In this document: positions 19,738-28,994 of the stretch, piece by piece
Numbering within the stretch: the stretch's first letter is position 1
Layout of the letters: every line of letters starts with the position of its first letter
Translations under genes and position numbers: made by a program
NCBI GenBank assembly: GCA_913062815.1
Contig: CAJXWZ010000011.1
Span: 1-64,000 of the forward strand
Direction of reading: 5' to 3'
From: an uncultured Colwellia sp.
GTDB lineage: Bacteria; Pseudomonadota; Gammaproteobacteria; Enterobacterales; Alteromonadaceae
Length of the DNA: 64,000 nt
The notes under the pieces: generated by a model
What the model saw: only the letters and a program-made list of their open reading frames with translations
Told to the model about the DNA's origin: nothing
Database searches by the model: none

Positions 19738-20001
19738 CTACTTCTTTTTCATAGGTAAAAACAACGGTACGGGGTCATCTATAATAGTCACACAATCTCT
19801 ATCATTACAACGTCTAATACGTTTAATTCCTAATCGAACTCCCTGGTAAATACCAAACTCTTCAATTGCTTGATAAGTATAGTGTGAACAGCTAGGGATA
19901 AAATTACACGAGATGGCAAAGTGCGTTACTGAGCCACCCGTATATTGATAATGACGAATGGATTTTAATAAGGCTTTCTTAATCAGCCTTTTCATATGCA
20001 T
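19738..20001 (-). CDS. YidD-like membrane protein insertion efficiency factor
   Basis: Small YidD-family protein: basic amphipathic N terminus (KRLIKKALLKSIRHYQY), then NFIPSCSHYTYQAIEEFG and LGIKRIRRCNDRD, the conserved Cys-containing motifs of YidD, ending in DDPVPLFLP. The classical yidD lies in the rpmH-rnpA-yidD-yidC cluster and assists YidC; this copy is in a different context, so it is probably a specialised paralogue. The ATG overlaps the DUF4177 stop in a TAATG arrangement; a second ATG two codons later (19995) has a better-spaced GAGG. Confidence 0.85.
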   Translation of the reverse strand: MHMKRLIKKALLKSIRHYQYTGGSVTHFAISCNFIPSCSHYTYQAIEEFGIYQGVRLGIKRIRRCNDRDCVTIIDDPVPLFLPMKKK

Positions 20002-20222
20002 TAACCTCGGCTACGACCTAAGGTTAAAATTACTGCCTCACGAGACCAAAATAACCAAAAGCGCTTTTGCTCAATTACTTGAAATACTAGCTGCCAACCA
20101 TCACTTGCTTCTTGGTTTAATGTTGCTTCTAAGCGTTTTAATGGTAAACCACTCGAACCAAGCAATAGAGTGCCACAACCACCTTCGGTGACATAGATTA
20201 CTTTATATTCGTCATATTGCAT
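20001..20222 (-). CDS. DUF4177 family small protein
   Basis: A 73-residue protein with the DUF4177 pattern: YKVIYVTEGG at the start, RLEATLNQEASDGWQLV in the centre and FWSREAVILTLGR at the end. The family is small, cytosolic or peripheral, and of unknown role. The ATG at 20222 has AAGGAAG upstream, making it the first gene of the DUF4177-YidD-TM2-DUF2235 set. Its stop overlaps the YidD-like start by one base, a sign of coupled translation. Confidence 0.8.
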   Translation of the reverse strand: MQYDEYKVIYVTEGGCGTLLLGSSGLPLKRLEATLNQEASDGWQLVFQVIEQKRFWLFWSREAVILTLGRSRG

Positions 20223-20402
20223 CAGATTACTTCCTTGATATTATTATTAATTATATAAAACTAAGCCTTTAAAGTATTAAAAATGACTGACTTTTTCAAG
20301 CATTTTTTTTACCGATTACTATCCTTTACCTCTAGTAAACAGGCTATTTGGAATGTAGAATCTAAAGCAATATTATTTAGGCAATATAAGAAGCATTTAA
20401 AG

Positions 20403-21131
20403 ATGGGCAGAGCTTACCAAAACCGTAAATTATCAATGGCCAAAACCGCTGGCGCAAAAACTAAAGTTTATTCAAAATATGGTAAAGCAATTTATGTTTG
20501 TGCTAAAAATGGTGGTATAGACCCCGACGGTAACCTTGCTTTGCGTGGTTTAATAGACAAAGCAAAAAAAGACCAAGTGCCTACACACGTCATCGATAAT
20601 GCTATTAAAAAAGCTTCTGGTAGTGGTGGTGAAGATTTTGTTGAAGCACGCTACGAAGGTTTTGGCCCAGGTAACTGCATGGTTATCATTGATTGTTTAA
20701 CCGACAACGGTAACCGTACCATTAAAGATGTACGTCAATGTTTTACTAAAACTCATTCAAAAATTGGCTCTTCTGGCACCGTATCACACATGTTTGATCA
20801 CCAAGCTATTTTTGCATTTAAAGGTGAAGATGATGAAACCGTGTTAGAAAACTTGATGATGGCAGATATTGACGTAACCGATGTTGAATTAGAAGACGGC
20901 ATTATTACCGTTTACGCACCACATACTGAGTTCTTCAAAATCAAAACTGAGTTTGCCAACTCAATGCCTGAATTTGAATTAGAAGTGGAAGAGATCACTT
21001 GGGTTCCTCAAACTTATATTGATGTTGAAGGTGAAGAAGACCTTGCAAACTTTGAAAAATTTATTGCGATGCTAGATGACTGTGATGATGTGCAAAATGT
21101 ATATCACAATGCTGAAATCAGCGGTGAATAA
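20403..21131 (+). CDS. YebC/PmpR family protein, YeeN-like
   Basis: YebC/TACO1-type protein, a family proposed to act as transcription regulators or to help ribosomes through difficult sequences. The start [38 protein letters not shown] is close to E. coli YeeN, and [23 protein letters not shown] is the family core. The ORF-track start at 20283 adds 40 residues that do not belong; the ATG at 20403 gives 242 residues. It ends at a strong terminator. It stands alone between the divergent DUF4177 set and a convergent response regulator. Confidence 0.92.
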   Translation: MGRAYQNRKLSMAKTAGAKTKVYSKYGKAIYVCAKNGGIDPDGNLALRGLIDKAKKDQVPTHVIDNAIKKASGSGGEDFVEARYEGFGPGNCMVIIDCLTDNGNRTIKDVRQCFTKTHSKIGSSGTVSHMFDHQAIFAFKGEDDETVLENLMMADIDVTDVELEDGIITVYAPHTEFFKIKTEFANSMPEFELEVEEITWVPQTYIDVEGEEDLANFEKFIAMLDDCDDVQNVYHNAEISGE

Positions 21132-21166
21132 TAGTAGCCATTAGCATTATTGATGATGAAATAAAC

Positions 21167-21194
21167 AGCCCGTCTCGATGACGGGCTTTTTTAT
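21167..21194. terminator. Intrinsic terminator after the YebC/YeeN gene
   Basis: AGCCCGTC and GACGGGCT form a perfect 8-bp GC-rich stem with a 5-base loop, followed by TTTTTTATT on the plus strand. It begins 35 bases after the plus-strand stop and ends 10 bases before the stop of the convergent response regulator, so it may serve both genes. Confidence 0.9.
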
Positions 21195-21203
21195 TGACTC
21201 ATC

Positions 21204-21581
21204 TTATACGATTTGTGTTTCTTCTTTTATCCAATCTAAGTGTTTTCTCAGCACATTAATGTTAAAAGGCTTAACAATAAAGTCAGTTACTTGGGCTGCT
21301 ATTAAATCTTTAATTTGTTTTTTATCATCTTCACAAGACACCATTAGTACAGGCAAGTTTGCTAACTTTTCATCATGCCGTACTTTCTCAAGTAATTGCC
21401 GGCCATCTAAATTCGGCATGTGAAGATCAGTGATGAGCAAATCATAATCTTGCGATCTCAACTTTTTTAATGCCTCAACACCATTTTCAGCTTCATCCAA
21501 ATTACTATGACCTAAGCTACGTAGCATTTGCATCATTACTCGACGCATAGTACGCATATCGTCAACTACCAATACTTTCAT
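21204..21581 (-). CDS. CheY-like single-domain response regulator
   Basis: A 125-residue receiver domain with no output domain. The acidic pocket is VVDDMR (Asp7, Asp8), the phosphoacceptor is Asp52 in LITDLHMPNLDG, Ser82 takes the conserved Thr/Ser position and Lys104 is in FIVKPFN. Such CheY-like proteins act by protein contact, for example on motors or in phosphorelays. No kinase gene is adjacent; the nearest is the hybrid kinase about 3 kb away. The cognate partner is not evident. Confidence 0.92.
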   Translation of the reverse strand: MKVLVVDDMRTMRRVMMQMLRSLGHSNLDEAENGVEALKKLRSQDYDLLITDLHMPNLDGRQLLEKVRHDEKLANLPVLMVSCEDDKKQIKDLIAAQVTDFIVKPFNINVLRKHLDWIKEETQIV

Positions 21582-21744
21582 TTCAAATCCCTTTGTTAAA
21601 TGGGTACAGCTAACACTAAATTATAGTCACTAATATAAAACTTGCCATCTTCATTTCTATTTTCTCAAAAGCAATTAACACTAGACTTTTTGTAAAGCAC
21701 ACTTGACAAACAAATCAGCCGATCGCACACTAAAAGTCAAACAA

Positions 21745-21758
21745 ACTTTACATAAAGT
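21745..21758. promoter_or_regulatory. Palindrome upstream of the membrane protein-XRE pair
   Basis: ACTTTACATAAAGT has perfect 6-bp inverted arms around two bases and lies 43 bases before the start of the membrane protein gene. A short dyad of this kind suits the Cro/CI-type regulator encoded as the second gene. Autoregulation is inferred. Confidence 0.4.
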
Positions 21759-21800
21759 AAAACACACATACATCTATTCGTGCATAAAAAGGAGAAACCG

Positions 21801-22226
21801 ATGAATAAACTTAAACAAATGAACGCGGATCAGTATAAAGACCGAAATTATCAAAACACCCGTAGTTTACGGAACTGGACCATGGCTTGGACTTTATCTA
21901 TGGCTATCGCTGCTTTTGCGCCTAAGTACCTCTGGGATTTCAATATAATTATTAGTATGGCTGCTATAATCATCAGTCTTGTTTTTGGTGTTGGCATGCT
22001 ACTTTCAAATAGGCGCTATTTACGTGGGTTGGATGAAATGCAGCAACGTATTATGTATGATGCTATGGGATTATCTTTAGGCGTTGGCTTAGTGGTTGGC
22101 CTCACTTATGATTTATTAGAAGACATTAAACTGATTAGTTTTCAGCCAGAGATTGCTCACCTCGTTATCATTATGTGTTTAACTTACCTAGGTGGCATAA
22201 TCGCAGGGCATAGGAAGTTCCAATGA
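21801..22226 (+). CDS. Small integral membrane protein paired with an XRE regulator
   Basis: A 141-residue protein with four likely membrane spans (around TMAWTLSMAIAAFAP, IISMAAIIISLVFGVGML, LSLGVGLVVGLTYDLL and VIIMCLTYLGGIIAG) and the loop RRYLRGLDEMQQRIMYDAMG between the second and third. The ATG at 21801 has AAGGAG upstream; the track starts 7 codons earlier. Its end overlaps the XRE gene in an ATGA arrangement. Pairs of this kind are common in Gram-negative and Gram-positive genomes, but the membrane protein has no known activity. Confidence 0.75.
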   Translation: MNKLKQMNADQYKDRNYQNTRSLRNWTMAWTLSMAIAAFAPKYLWDFNIIISMAAIIISLVFGVGMLLSNRRYLRGLDEMQQRIMYDAMGLSLGVGLVVGLTYDLLEDIKLISFQPEIAHLVIIMCLTYLGGIIAGHRKFQ

Positions 22227-22417
22227 AAAATCGCTTAAAAGTACTGCGGGCAGAGCGTGATTGGACACAAGCTCAGTTGGCTTCTGCACTAGAAGTTTCA
22301 CGGCAAACAATTAATGCCATTGAAAAAGGGAAGTTTGATCCAAGTTTACCTTTAGCATTTAAAGCCGCGAGGTTATTTGATATGGCTATAGAAGATATAT
22401 TCCAAGATGAACATTAG
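22223..22417 (+). CDS. Small XRE-family transcriptional regulator
   Basis: A 64-residue Cro/CI-type helix-turn-helix protein: KNRLKVLRAERDWTQAQLASALEVSRQTINAIEKGKFDPSLPLAFKAARLFDMAIEDIF. This is the compact YgzD-like type that lacks any effector domain. It overlaps the preceding membrane protein gene by four bases, so the two are translated together. Its stop overlaps the stop of the convergent pseudouridine synthase gene. It probably controls its own operon through the palindrome upstream. Confidence 0.92.
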   Translation: MKNRLKVLRAERDWTQAQLASALEVSRQTINAIEKGKFDPSLPLAFKAARLFDMAIEDIFQDEH

Positions 22418-24135
22418 AATTCGCAATCAACTTCAAATGTCATCAGCTCTTTTGTGATCGGGTGGCTTAAGGTTAATTTTTGTGCATGCAGGTGTAAGCG
22501 TTGAGCTATGTTTTCTTTATTCGTACTGTGGCTATCAAAACATTCGCTACCATACAAATCATCCCCTAATATCGGTATATTTAAACCTTGGGCATGTGCA
22601 CAATGCACACGTAATTGGTGAGTACGTCCACTTTCTGGATACAAATATAATTTAGTTTTTCCTGAACCTCTCGAGATGACTTCCCAGTGAGTTTTTGCTG
22701 TTTTGCCATGTTCAAAACAAACCAGTTGCCTGGGCCTGTCTGTTAGGTCGCCTCGTAAAGGTAAGTTTATTTCACCACTATCTTGCTTAATATTATTACT
22801 GAGATCACCTTCTAACATTGCTACGTAGCGTTTTTTTATTGAACGATTAATAAATTGCTGCTGCAAATGTTTTTGCGCTCTTTTTGTTAAAGCTAACACC
22901 ATAATGCCAGAGGTAGACATATCTAATCTATGCACAATCAAAGAGCCTGTAGCATTAGGAAACTGTTGTTTGATACGTAAGTAAACTGAATCTTCAATAT
23001 TTTTACCCGGTACTGACAAAAATTCACTCGGCTTATTAACAACGACAATATCGCCATCTTGATAAACAATCTCCAGTGTTTTTCCTGATGCGGGGTTCAC
23101 CAGCAATGGGTTATCATCAATTTTTATGCCTGCTAACATATGCGTTAGAATAGGTTGGCATTTTCCCGAACATGCACCATAAAACTTTTTATGTTGTCGT
23201 ATTTCTGATTGCGGTGCTTTTCCCCACCAAAATTCTGCCAGAGCAAGGGGCTTTAAACCATGCTTAAATGCATATTGCAACAGCTTCGGCGCTGCACAAT
23301 CTCCCGTTCCAGCGGGTGGTATAGGAAAAGGTGTAGACTGAAATATTTCCATTAAATCTTTTTCTGTACCAGCACTGTTTAGCAAGCGATACTGTTTAAA
23401 TAGTTGCTTTTGTAATCGCGTTGATAATTGCTTGCGCTGCTTTTTAATAGCATCTATCTCATCGGTTAAAGCACTTAACTTTGTTTGAGTTTGGGCAATT
23501 AGAGCAGTCCAATAATGTTTTAAATCGCGTAGTTGATTTTTATCTGCAACACTTTCTTGAGCAAGTTTTTTTAAACATTGAGCAAGTGAGTTATCGGTTA
23601 ACGTCTCTTTTACTTGATTTCGTTTATCTTTTCTAGCCTGTTTATTAACCTTCATTAAGCTGCGTTGTTGCATTAGCTGTTCGTCTTGCTGTTCACACAA
23701 AGATTTTAACTCTCGCTTAAAATCATTGAGTTGAGGAGCTAAACACAGTTGCTCTACTTCACTATTTAACTGATTAATGATTTGACTTCGTGTTTGGAAG
23801 AATTCATTTTGTAGGTCAAGGTCGACAACACCAGGGACAAAATTAATATCTATTTGCCTCGTAAGTTCATGACCTGATTGTTTGCCTGAAAACGCATTTA
23901 AGTAGCCTATTTGCCCTCGCTTATTCTCGACCAAAAGAACACCTAGCATCTTGCCTGTTTGAGCAAACTCTCGTTGTAGTAACTCGTTATTTTCAAGCTG
24001 TTGCTGTAGTTCCTTAGTTGCTAATAAACATAAAGGATGAGGTTGATAACAAAAAGGAAAAGTGAAACGCTCTGGCAAAGCTAATTCAGCAACCGAGTGC
24101 TTAAAAGAAGTAAAACATTTTTCGACAGTATGCAT
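22414..24135 (-). CDS. RluA-family pseudouridine synthase with long N-terminal extension
   Basis: RNA pseudouridine synthase of the RluA type. The catalytic motif is HRLDMSTSG with the active Asp near residue 402, preceded by DIVVVNKPSEFLSVPG and followed by KKRYVAML and SGRTHQLRVH. The 573-residue protein is much longer than RluA or RluC. The N-terminal 340 residues include a Lys/Gln-rich coiled coil (about 140-260) and a segment FPIPPAGTGDCAAPKLLQYA. Long versions of this kind occur in Vibrio and Alteromonadales. The RNA target is not evident. Confidence 0.88.
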   Translation of the reverse strand: MHTVEKCFTSFKHSVAELALPERFTFPFCYQPHPLCLLATKELQQQLENNELLQREFAQTGKMLGVLLVENKRGQIGYLNAFSGKQSGHELTRQIDINFVPGVVDLDLQNEFFQTRSQIINQLNSEVEQLCLAPQLNDFKRELKSLCEQQDEQLMQQRSLMKVNKQARKDKRNQVKETLTDNSLAQCLKKLAQESVADKNQLRDLKHYWTALIAQTQTKLSALTDEIDAIKKQRKQLSTRLQKQLFKQYRLLNSAGTEKDLMEIFQSTPFPIPPAGTGDCAAPKLLQYAFKHGLKPLALAEFWWGKAPQSEIRQHKKFYGACSGKCQPILTHMLAGIKIDDNPLLVNPASGKTLEIVYQDGDIVVVNKPSEFLSVPGKNIEDSVYLRIKQQFPNATGSLIVHRLDMSTSGIMVLALTKRAQKHLQQQFINRSIKKRYVAMLEGDLSNNIKQDSGEINLPLRGDLTDRPRQLVCFEHGKTAKTHWEVISRGSGKTKLYLYPESGRTHQLRVHCAHAQGLNIPILGDDLYGSECFDSHSTNKENIAQRLHLHAQKLTLSHPITKELMTFEVDCEF

Positions 24136-24264
24136 AAATTGAAAGTTTGAACAGGGACTTTAATGACAATTAAACTTGATAGTTTTACATTATAGCATTG
24201 TAAAAAGTTTATTAGTCAACAATCGCTGAGTGCACACTTATACTTATTTCATTAAGCTTGATAA

Positions 24265-25803
24265 TTAACCAAATCGACTAATTATCTGACTTATTTGTGC
24301 AATACCTACCGGTTTTTGCACAATATACGAAAATTTGCTATCGCTTTTCATATTAGCGTTTAATTTTTCAAAATAGCCAGTAACCAGTATTACTGGGCAA
24401 TCCGGTCTTGCTTGATAAACCGAGTTTAAGATATGCTCCCCTCCGCATTCCTCATCGCCGAGTATGTAATCAGTAAGGACTAAGTCAAAGCTATCAGGGC
24501 TTTCATTAATGTGTTGTACCGCGCTTGCTAGTGAAGAGAAACTTGTAACTTTATGACCAATATTTTGCAGCATTTCTCGCATAGCGCTCTGCGTATTTAG
24601 ATCATCTTCTATATATAATATATCCGCAGCGCCACGTACTACTTCATTAGAAAACGATTGATGAATAGCATTTTGATTTTCCGCTTTTGATAGGGGTAAC
24701 AATATCGTGAAGGTGCTTCCTTGTCCTAATGCTGACTCTACTATTATTGATCCTTTGTGACTTTCAACAATAGATAAACAAGAGCTCAAACCTAGGCCAT
24801 TGCCGCTCTCTTTGGTAGTAAAATAAGGCTTAAATATAGATTGTATGCATTCCTCACTCATACCAATACCCGCGTCGATAACCGATATAGCAATATAAGG
24901 CCCAGGAATGAGTCCTCGTTCATCTAAGACATCAATATTATGGTTGGTTACATCGACCATAATAGTTTCATGCTGACTTGATGCTTGTGAGGCGTTGAGA
25001 ATTAAATTATTTAACACCTGATGAAGTTGATCTATGTCTGCAAACAGTAGGCTATTAACATCGGTGGTCTTATGCATAATAGGAGATTTGATACTTGGTT
25101 GCATAAACGATATTACATCTTCAATCATTTCAGAATTATTAAACACAGTTTTGGTGACTTCTCCTTGTTTTGAGTAGCTCATAAACTTACCGGTCAGTTT
25201 GGAGGCTCTCTCGGTTGCTTTTTCAATTCGGTCCAAATATTTGAGTACGTCAGCAGGTTCACAGCCTTTCTCAATTTTCATCGCTGCTAATTGAGAAGAT
25301 CCTAAAATCATCGATAATACATTATTAAAGTCATGCGCTAAGCCTGCTGCCAGTGCTGCTAAATTTTCGAGCTTCTGATTGGCTATATGAGCATCTTCTG
25401 CCTTTTTTCGCTCAGTAATGTCATGAAAGGCGCCGAGTATGCCAATTACTGTTCCTTGGTGATCCAGTAAAGGAATTTTACTGGTCTCTAACCAAGCAAC
25501 TCGGCCATCCGCTTGTTTCTGACTTTCAATAATATTTAACTCAGCTTTATTTGAACTAATTATCCGTCGATCGCACTCAACAAAAAAATCAGCTTCTGCT
25601 GTTGTCCACGGCATATCGTAATCAGTTTTGCCGATATACTCTGCAGGTGAAGCAAGGCCTGCGACTTCAGCAAGTGCTTGATTACACCCTAAGCCGACAC
25701 TATTTCTATCCTTCCAAAAAACGCAAAATGGCAACGCATCAATAACGGCTTGAAACATTGCTATTGAAGGTTGGTATTGCTCAGTTTTCTTGCTCAAAAT
25801 CAC
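24265..25803 (-). CDS. PAS-domain hybrid histidine kinase with receiver
   Basis: Soluble hybrid sensor kinase of 512 residues. A PAS domain spans about residues 12-135, ending in the PAC signature GAFHDITERKKAE. The phosphoacceptor His is in AAGLAHDFNNVL near residue 157, followed by the ATPase boxes NLILNASQAS, DAGIGMS and GNGLGLSSCLSIV. The C-terminal receiver has ILYIEDD, Asp near 443 in LVLTDYILG and KPVG. There is no membrane span, so the cue is probably internal. The start is a GTG with AGGAACA upstream. No partner gene is adjacent. Confidence 0.93.
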   Translation of the reverse strand: MILSKKTEQYQPSIAMFQAVIDALPFCVFWKDRNSVGLGCNQALAEVAGLASPAEYIGKTDYDMPWTTAEADFFVECDRRIISSNKAELNIIESQKQADGRVAWLETSKIPLLDHQGTVIGILGAFHDITERKKAEDAHIANQKLENLAALAAGLAHDFNNVLSMILGSSQLAAMKIEKGCEPADVLKYLDRIEKATERASKLTGKFMSYSKQGEVTKTVFNNSEMIEDVISFMQPSIKSPIMHKTTDVNSLLFADIDQLHQVLNNLILNASQASSQHETIMVDVTNHNIDVLDERGLIPGPYIAISVIDAGIGMSEECIQSIFKPYFTTKESGNGLGLSSCLSIVESHKGSIIVESALGQGSTFTILLPLSKAENQNAIHQSFSNEVVRGAADILYIEDDLNTQSAMREMLQNIGHKVTSFSSLASAVQHINESPDSFDLVLTDYILGDEECGGEHILNSVYQARPDCPVILVTGYFEKLNANMKSDSKFSYIVQKPVGIAQISQIISRFG

Positions 25804-25903
25804 TGTTCCTAAATTAGCCCTGCAGATAAAATCGCAGAGATTCTATCTTGTTTTAACTCCATGATAGTTTTGAGTATAGATTAGGTTGAGCAAGTTCAAG
25901 TGA

Positions 25904-26596
25904 TTATTTTCTTGATTGATTGATATCAGCGTAATGAATCGTTGCAGTATCATCTAATTCAGCCCAAAGCGGGCGTTTAGTCATGACCTTACTGAACATT
26001 GAACTTTGCAAGTAATTATTAAGCCAGTTTCTTAGATTTGGATAAGGCGATTGTAGGTACCACTGCCGTTCTACCCGAGAAAATTGGCGAATAAACGGGA
26101 GTAGCGCAATATCTACAATAGTAGGACTTGATGACATAATAAATGCTGTGTTTGATAAACGCATTTCAAGATCGCTGATATACACCTCACATGCTTTGCG
26201 ATGTTCTACAATATTTTCTTCATGATATCGCTTGGCGCACTTGTATGTTTCTAAACGCGTTTTAAACTCACTGTCAAACTTGGCAATTACTTCCAACATT
26301 CTTGGTAAGGCGTCACTATTATGTTGTTGCAAGTAGCTATCTGGGTCATTCTTTGAAAATGCCCACACCATTATTTCTAAGCTTTCCTCAATGACTTCAT
26401 AGTTAGGTTTAATTTCAACTAATACCGGCACTGTACCTTTTGGAGAAGCCGTTAACATGGCTTTTGGCTTATCACTTAATACCACGTCTCGTAGAATAAC
26501 AGGTAGTTGTGCATAAAATATTGCCATACGCGCACGCATAGCAAAAGGACAATTGCGAAGTGAGTAAATAACGGGTAAATCTTTGTTGTCAGTCAT
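25904..26596 (-). CDS. Glutathione S-transferase-like protein
   Basis: A 230-residue protein with an N-terminal thioredoxin-like GST domain (VIYSLRNCPFAMRARMAIFYAQLPV, then GTVPVLV with the cis-Pro motif) and an all-helical C-terminal domain. The NCPFA segment places a Cys near the active site as in omega- or glutaredoxin-like GSTs. PSPTIVDIALLPFIRQF is the conserved N-capping region. Substrate is unknown. The gene is divergent from the U32-family gene. Confidence 0.85.
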   Translation of the reverse strand: MTDNKDLPVIYSLRNCPFAMRARMAIFYAQLPVILRDVVLSDKPKAMLTASPKGTVPVLVEIKPNYEVIEESLEIMVWAFSKNDPDSYLQQHNSDALPRMLEVIAKFDSEFKTRLETYKCAKRYHEENIVEHRKACEVYISDLEMRLSNTAFIMSSSPTIVDIALLPFIRQFSRVERQWYLQSPYPNLRNWLNNYLQSSMFSKVMTKRPLWAELDDTATIHYADINQSRK

Positions 26597-26731
26597 GTTT
26601 ATTACTTAGAATTCATCTTTCTCTGAGGTTAAGAATAATAGTTTCGATTAAAGGATAATTTTAACGCTATTCATTAGTCAATTATATGGGTAAAATCCTT
26701 TCTTTTTAAATTTCTAAAGTAAGCAGTATAG

Positions 26732-28990
26732 ATGAAACCTGACATTGAATTATTAGCCCCTGGTGGGGATGTTGACGCCATAAAAGCCGCGATTATTGCG
26801 GGCGCTGATGCTGTTTATTGCGGCTTAGACACTTTCAATGCTAGAAACCGTGCTTCAAACATATATTTTGATGAGTTAGTGGGAATTATTCGTTTAGCTC
26901 ACCAATACCAGTGTCAGATCTTTCTGACATTGAACATTGTTATCTTAGAGCGAGAGTTTAAATCATTAGCAAAATTACTAAGCAAATTAGTAAACACCAC
27001 CCTCGATGCTGTTATTGTACAAGACATTGGCCTATTCAATTTCATCAAGAAGCATTTTCCTAGTTTAGATATTCATGCTTCTACCCAGCTAACTACGCAC
27101 AATGAAGGGCAAATTCCTTTTTTGAAAAAACTGGGTGCTTCACGCGTTAATTTATCTAGAGAGTTAAACTTACGTGAAATAACGGCCATCACAAAAGTCG
27201 CTCAAGCACACGATACGTTAGTGGAAGTGTTTGTGCATGGCTCATTGTGCGTTGCCTTTTCTGGACTGTGCTATTCAACATCGGCCAGTGTTGGTAATTC
27301 AGGTAATCGAGGCCGTTGTAGTCAAGCTTGTCGAGAAGAATACCAAACCACGCCATCAGGTAATAATTTTCCCTTGAATTTGAAAGACAATTCGGCCTTT
27401 TTTGATTTACCTGCGCTTATTGATGCTGGTGTGCATTCATTTAAAATTGAAGGCCGCATTAAAGGGGCAAATTACGTTCATACCGTAGTTGATAGCTTTC
27501 GTAAACAGATTGACGGCTATATCGATACCGGTGAATTAACACAAGATGGTGAGCGGTTATATCAAGTGTTTAACCGTGATTTCTCCAATGCCTTTTTAAA
27601 AGGGGATTTAAATCAATCAATGTTTATTGATAACCCTCGCGATAATTCAACCAAGCATGCTATCGACAAAGAGAATGCCATCTCAGTGGTACAAATTCAT
27701 GAGGTAGAGCAAAACTTACATCAACAGAACAAAGAAATTAAAGCGACAGTATTTGATAAGATAAAATATTTAAGTATTGAGAAGTTACCGTTAACGCTGC
27801 ATTTTTCTGGAGAGTGTAATAAGCCATTTATCATTACTGCCCAAGTTACCCATGATTCTGATAGTACTGAGTTCATCGTTAAATCAACAACACTATTGGC
27901 TAAAAGCGATCAAGCGAGTATTGATGAAAGTGTTATCAACAAACGCTTTAAAAGCTTTAATAACAGCAATTTTGATCTGGTAAACATAAATATCGACAAG
28001 CTAGCCGCAGGTTTGAGTATTCCTTTCAAAGAGCTTACCGCATTGAAAAAGCAACTGGCTCTATTATTAAATAATAACAAAGCCATACTGCCTGAAGTTA
28101 TTTTGCCTGCACTGAAAAATCATCCTAAAGCAGTTGATAGCCAAGCGAAATTATCAATACTCATTTGTGATGAAGCTGACATAGCTTTATGTCAGGTGAC
28201 TACTGCTGATGTGTATTTTAAATTACCCGACGCCTTCAAGCGTGGTTGTACCAAGTATATTGATTTTTTCAAAAATAACCCACGACTGATTCCATGGTTT
28301 CCGGCGGTGTTGATTGGCAAAGACTATGACGTCGCTGTTAATATTTTACGTGAAGTTAAGCCTAACTTAATTGTCACCAATAATACTGGCATAGCCTATG
28401 AAGCAAATCTTTTGGGCGTAAAGTGGATAGCCGGGCCATTTTTAAATACCACCAACTCATACGCTTTAATGGCATTTAAAGAATCGCTTGATTGTAGTGG
28501 CGCTTTTATTTCTAACGAAATAAATAAACAGCAAATACGTAATATTGCTAGACCTGAAAATTTTAAACTTTTCTACAGCATTTATCACCCTATCCTTTTG
28601 ATGACCAGTAGACAGTGTTTTTTCCAACAAAGTGTTGGCTGTGAAAAACCACGAATAGATAACGGCTGCATGCTTTCATGCGATAAATCTACCACTATCA
28701 CCAATCTTAAAGGTGATGACTTTGCTATTGATAAGCAAAAAGCGGGTTATCCAAGTATTTACAATCAAGATCAATTTTTGAACATGGAGATCATCGATGA
28801 TCTCAGTGATTTATTTGATAGCTTTATGATTGACTTAACCAATATTGGTGCAGGCGATAAAGTATCACCTGATAAGGCGACTTTGATTAACTATTTTGAA
28901 AAGTTGTTAAGTGGCGAAGCGACAGTAGTATCAACAATCAATAACCTAGTACCTAAATCGACCGTGAGCCAATATCACACTGGCTTGTGA
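26732..28990 (+). CDS. Peptidase U32 family protein, RlhA-like
   Basis: U32-family protein of 752 residues resembling E. coli RlhA (YdcP), which hydroxylates C2501 of 23S rRNA. The N terminus DIELLAPGGDVDAIKAAIIAGADAVYCGLDTFNARNRASN and the Cys-rich core GLCYSTSASVGNSGNRGRCSQACREEY (Cys near 181, 198 and 202) are characteristic, followed by HSFKIEGRIKGANYVH. The protein is about 100 residues longer than E. coli RlhA, with two more Cys-containing stretches near the C terminus (CFFQQSVGCEKPRIDNGCMLSC) that could bind an iron-sulfur cluster. Assignment as RlhA is likely but not certain. Confidence 0.82.
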   Translation: MKPDIELLAPGGDVDAIKAAIIAGADAVYCGLDTFNARNRASNIYFDELVGIIRLAHQYQCQIFLTLNIVILEREFKSLAKLLSKLVNTTLDAVIVQDIGLFNFIKKHFPSLDIHASTQLTTHNEGQIPFLKKLGASRVNLSRELNLREITAITKVAQAHDTLVEVFVHGSLCVAFSGLCYSTSASVGNSGNRGRCSQACREEYQTTPSGNNFPLNLKDNSAFFDLPALIDAGVHSFKIEGRIKGANYVHTVVDSFRKQIDGYIDTGELTQDGERLYQVFNRDFSNAFLKGDLNQSMFIDNPRDNSTKHAIDKENAISVVQIHEVEQNLHQQNKEIKATVFDKIKYLSIEKLPLTLHFSGECNKPFIITAQVTHDSDSTEFIVKSTTLLAKSDQASIDESVINKRFKSFNNSNFDLVNINIDKLAAGLSIPFKELTALKKQLALLLNNNKAILPEVILPALKNHPKAVDSQAKLSILICDEADIALCQVTTADVYFKLPDAFKRGCTKYIDFFKNNPRLIPWFPAVLIGKDYDVAVNILREVKPNLIVTNNTGIAYEANLLGVKWIAGPFLNTTNSYALMAFKESLDCSGAFISNEINKQQIRNIARPENFKLFYSIYHPILLMTSRQCFFQQSVGCEKPRIDNGCMLSCDKSTTITNLKGDDFAIDKQKAGYPSIYNQDQFLNMEIIDDLSDLFDSFMIDLTNIGAGDKVSPDKATLINYFEKLLSGEATVVSTINNLVPKSTVSQYHTGL

Positions 28991-28994
28991 CATC

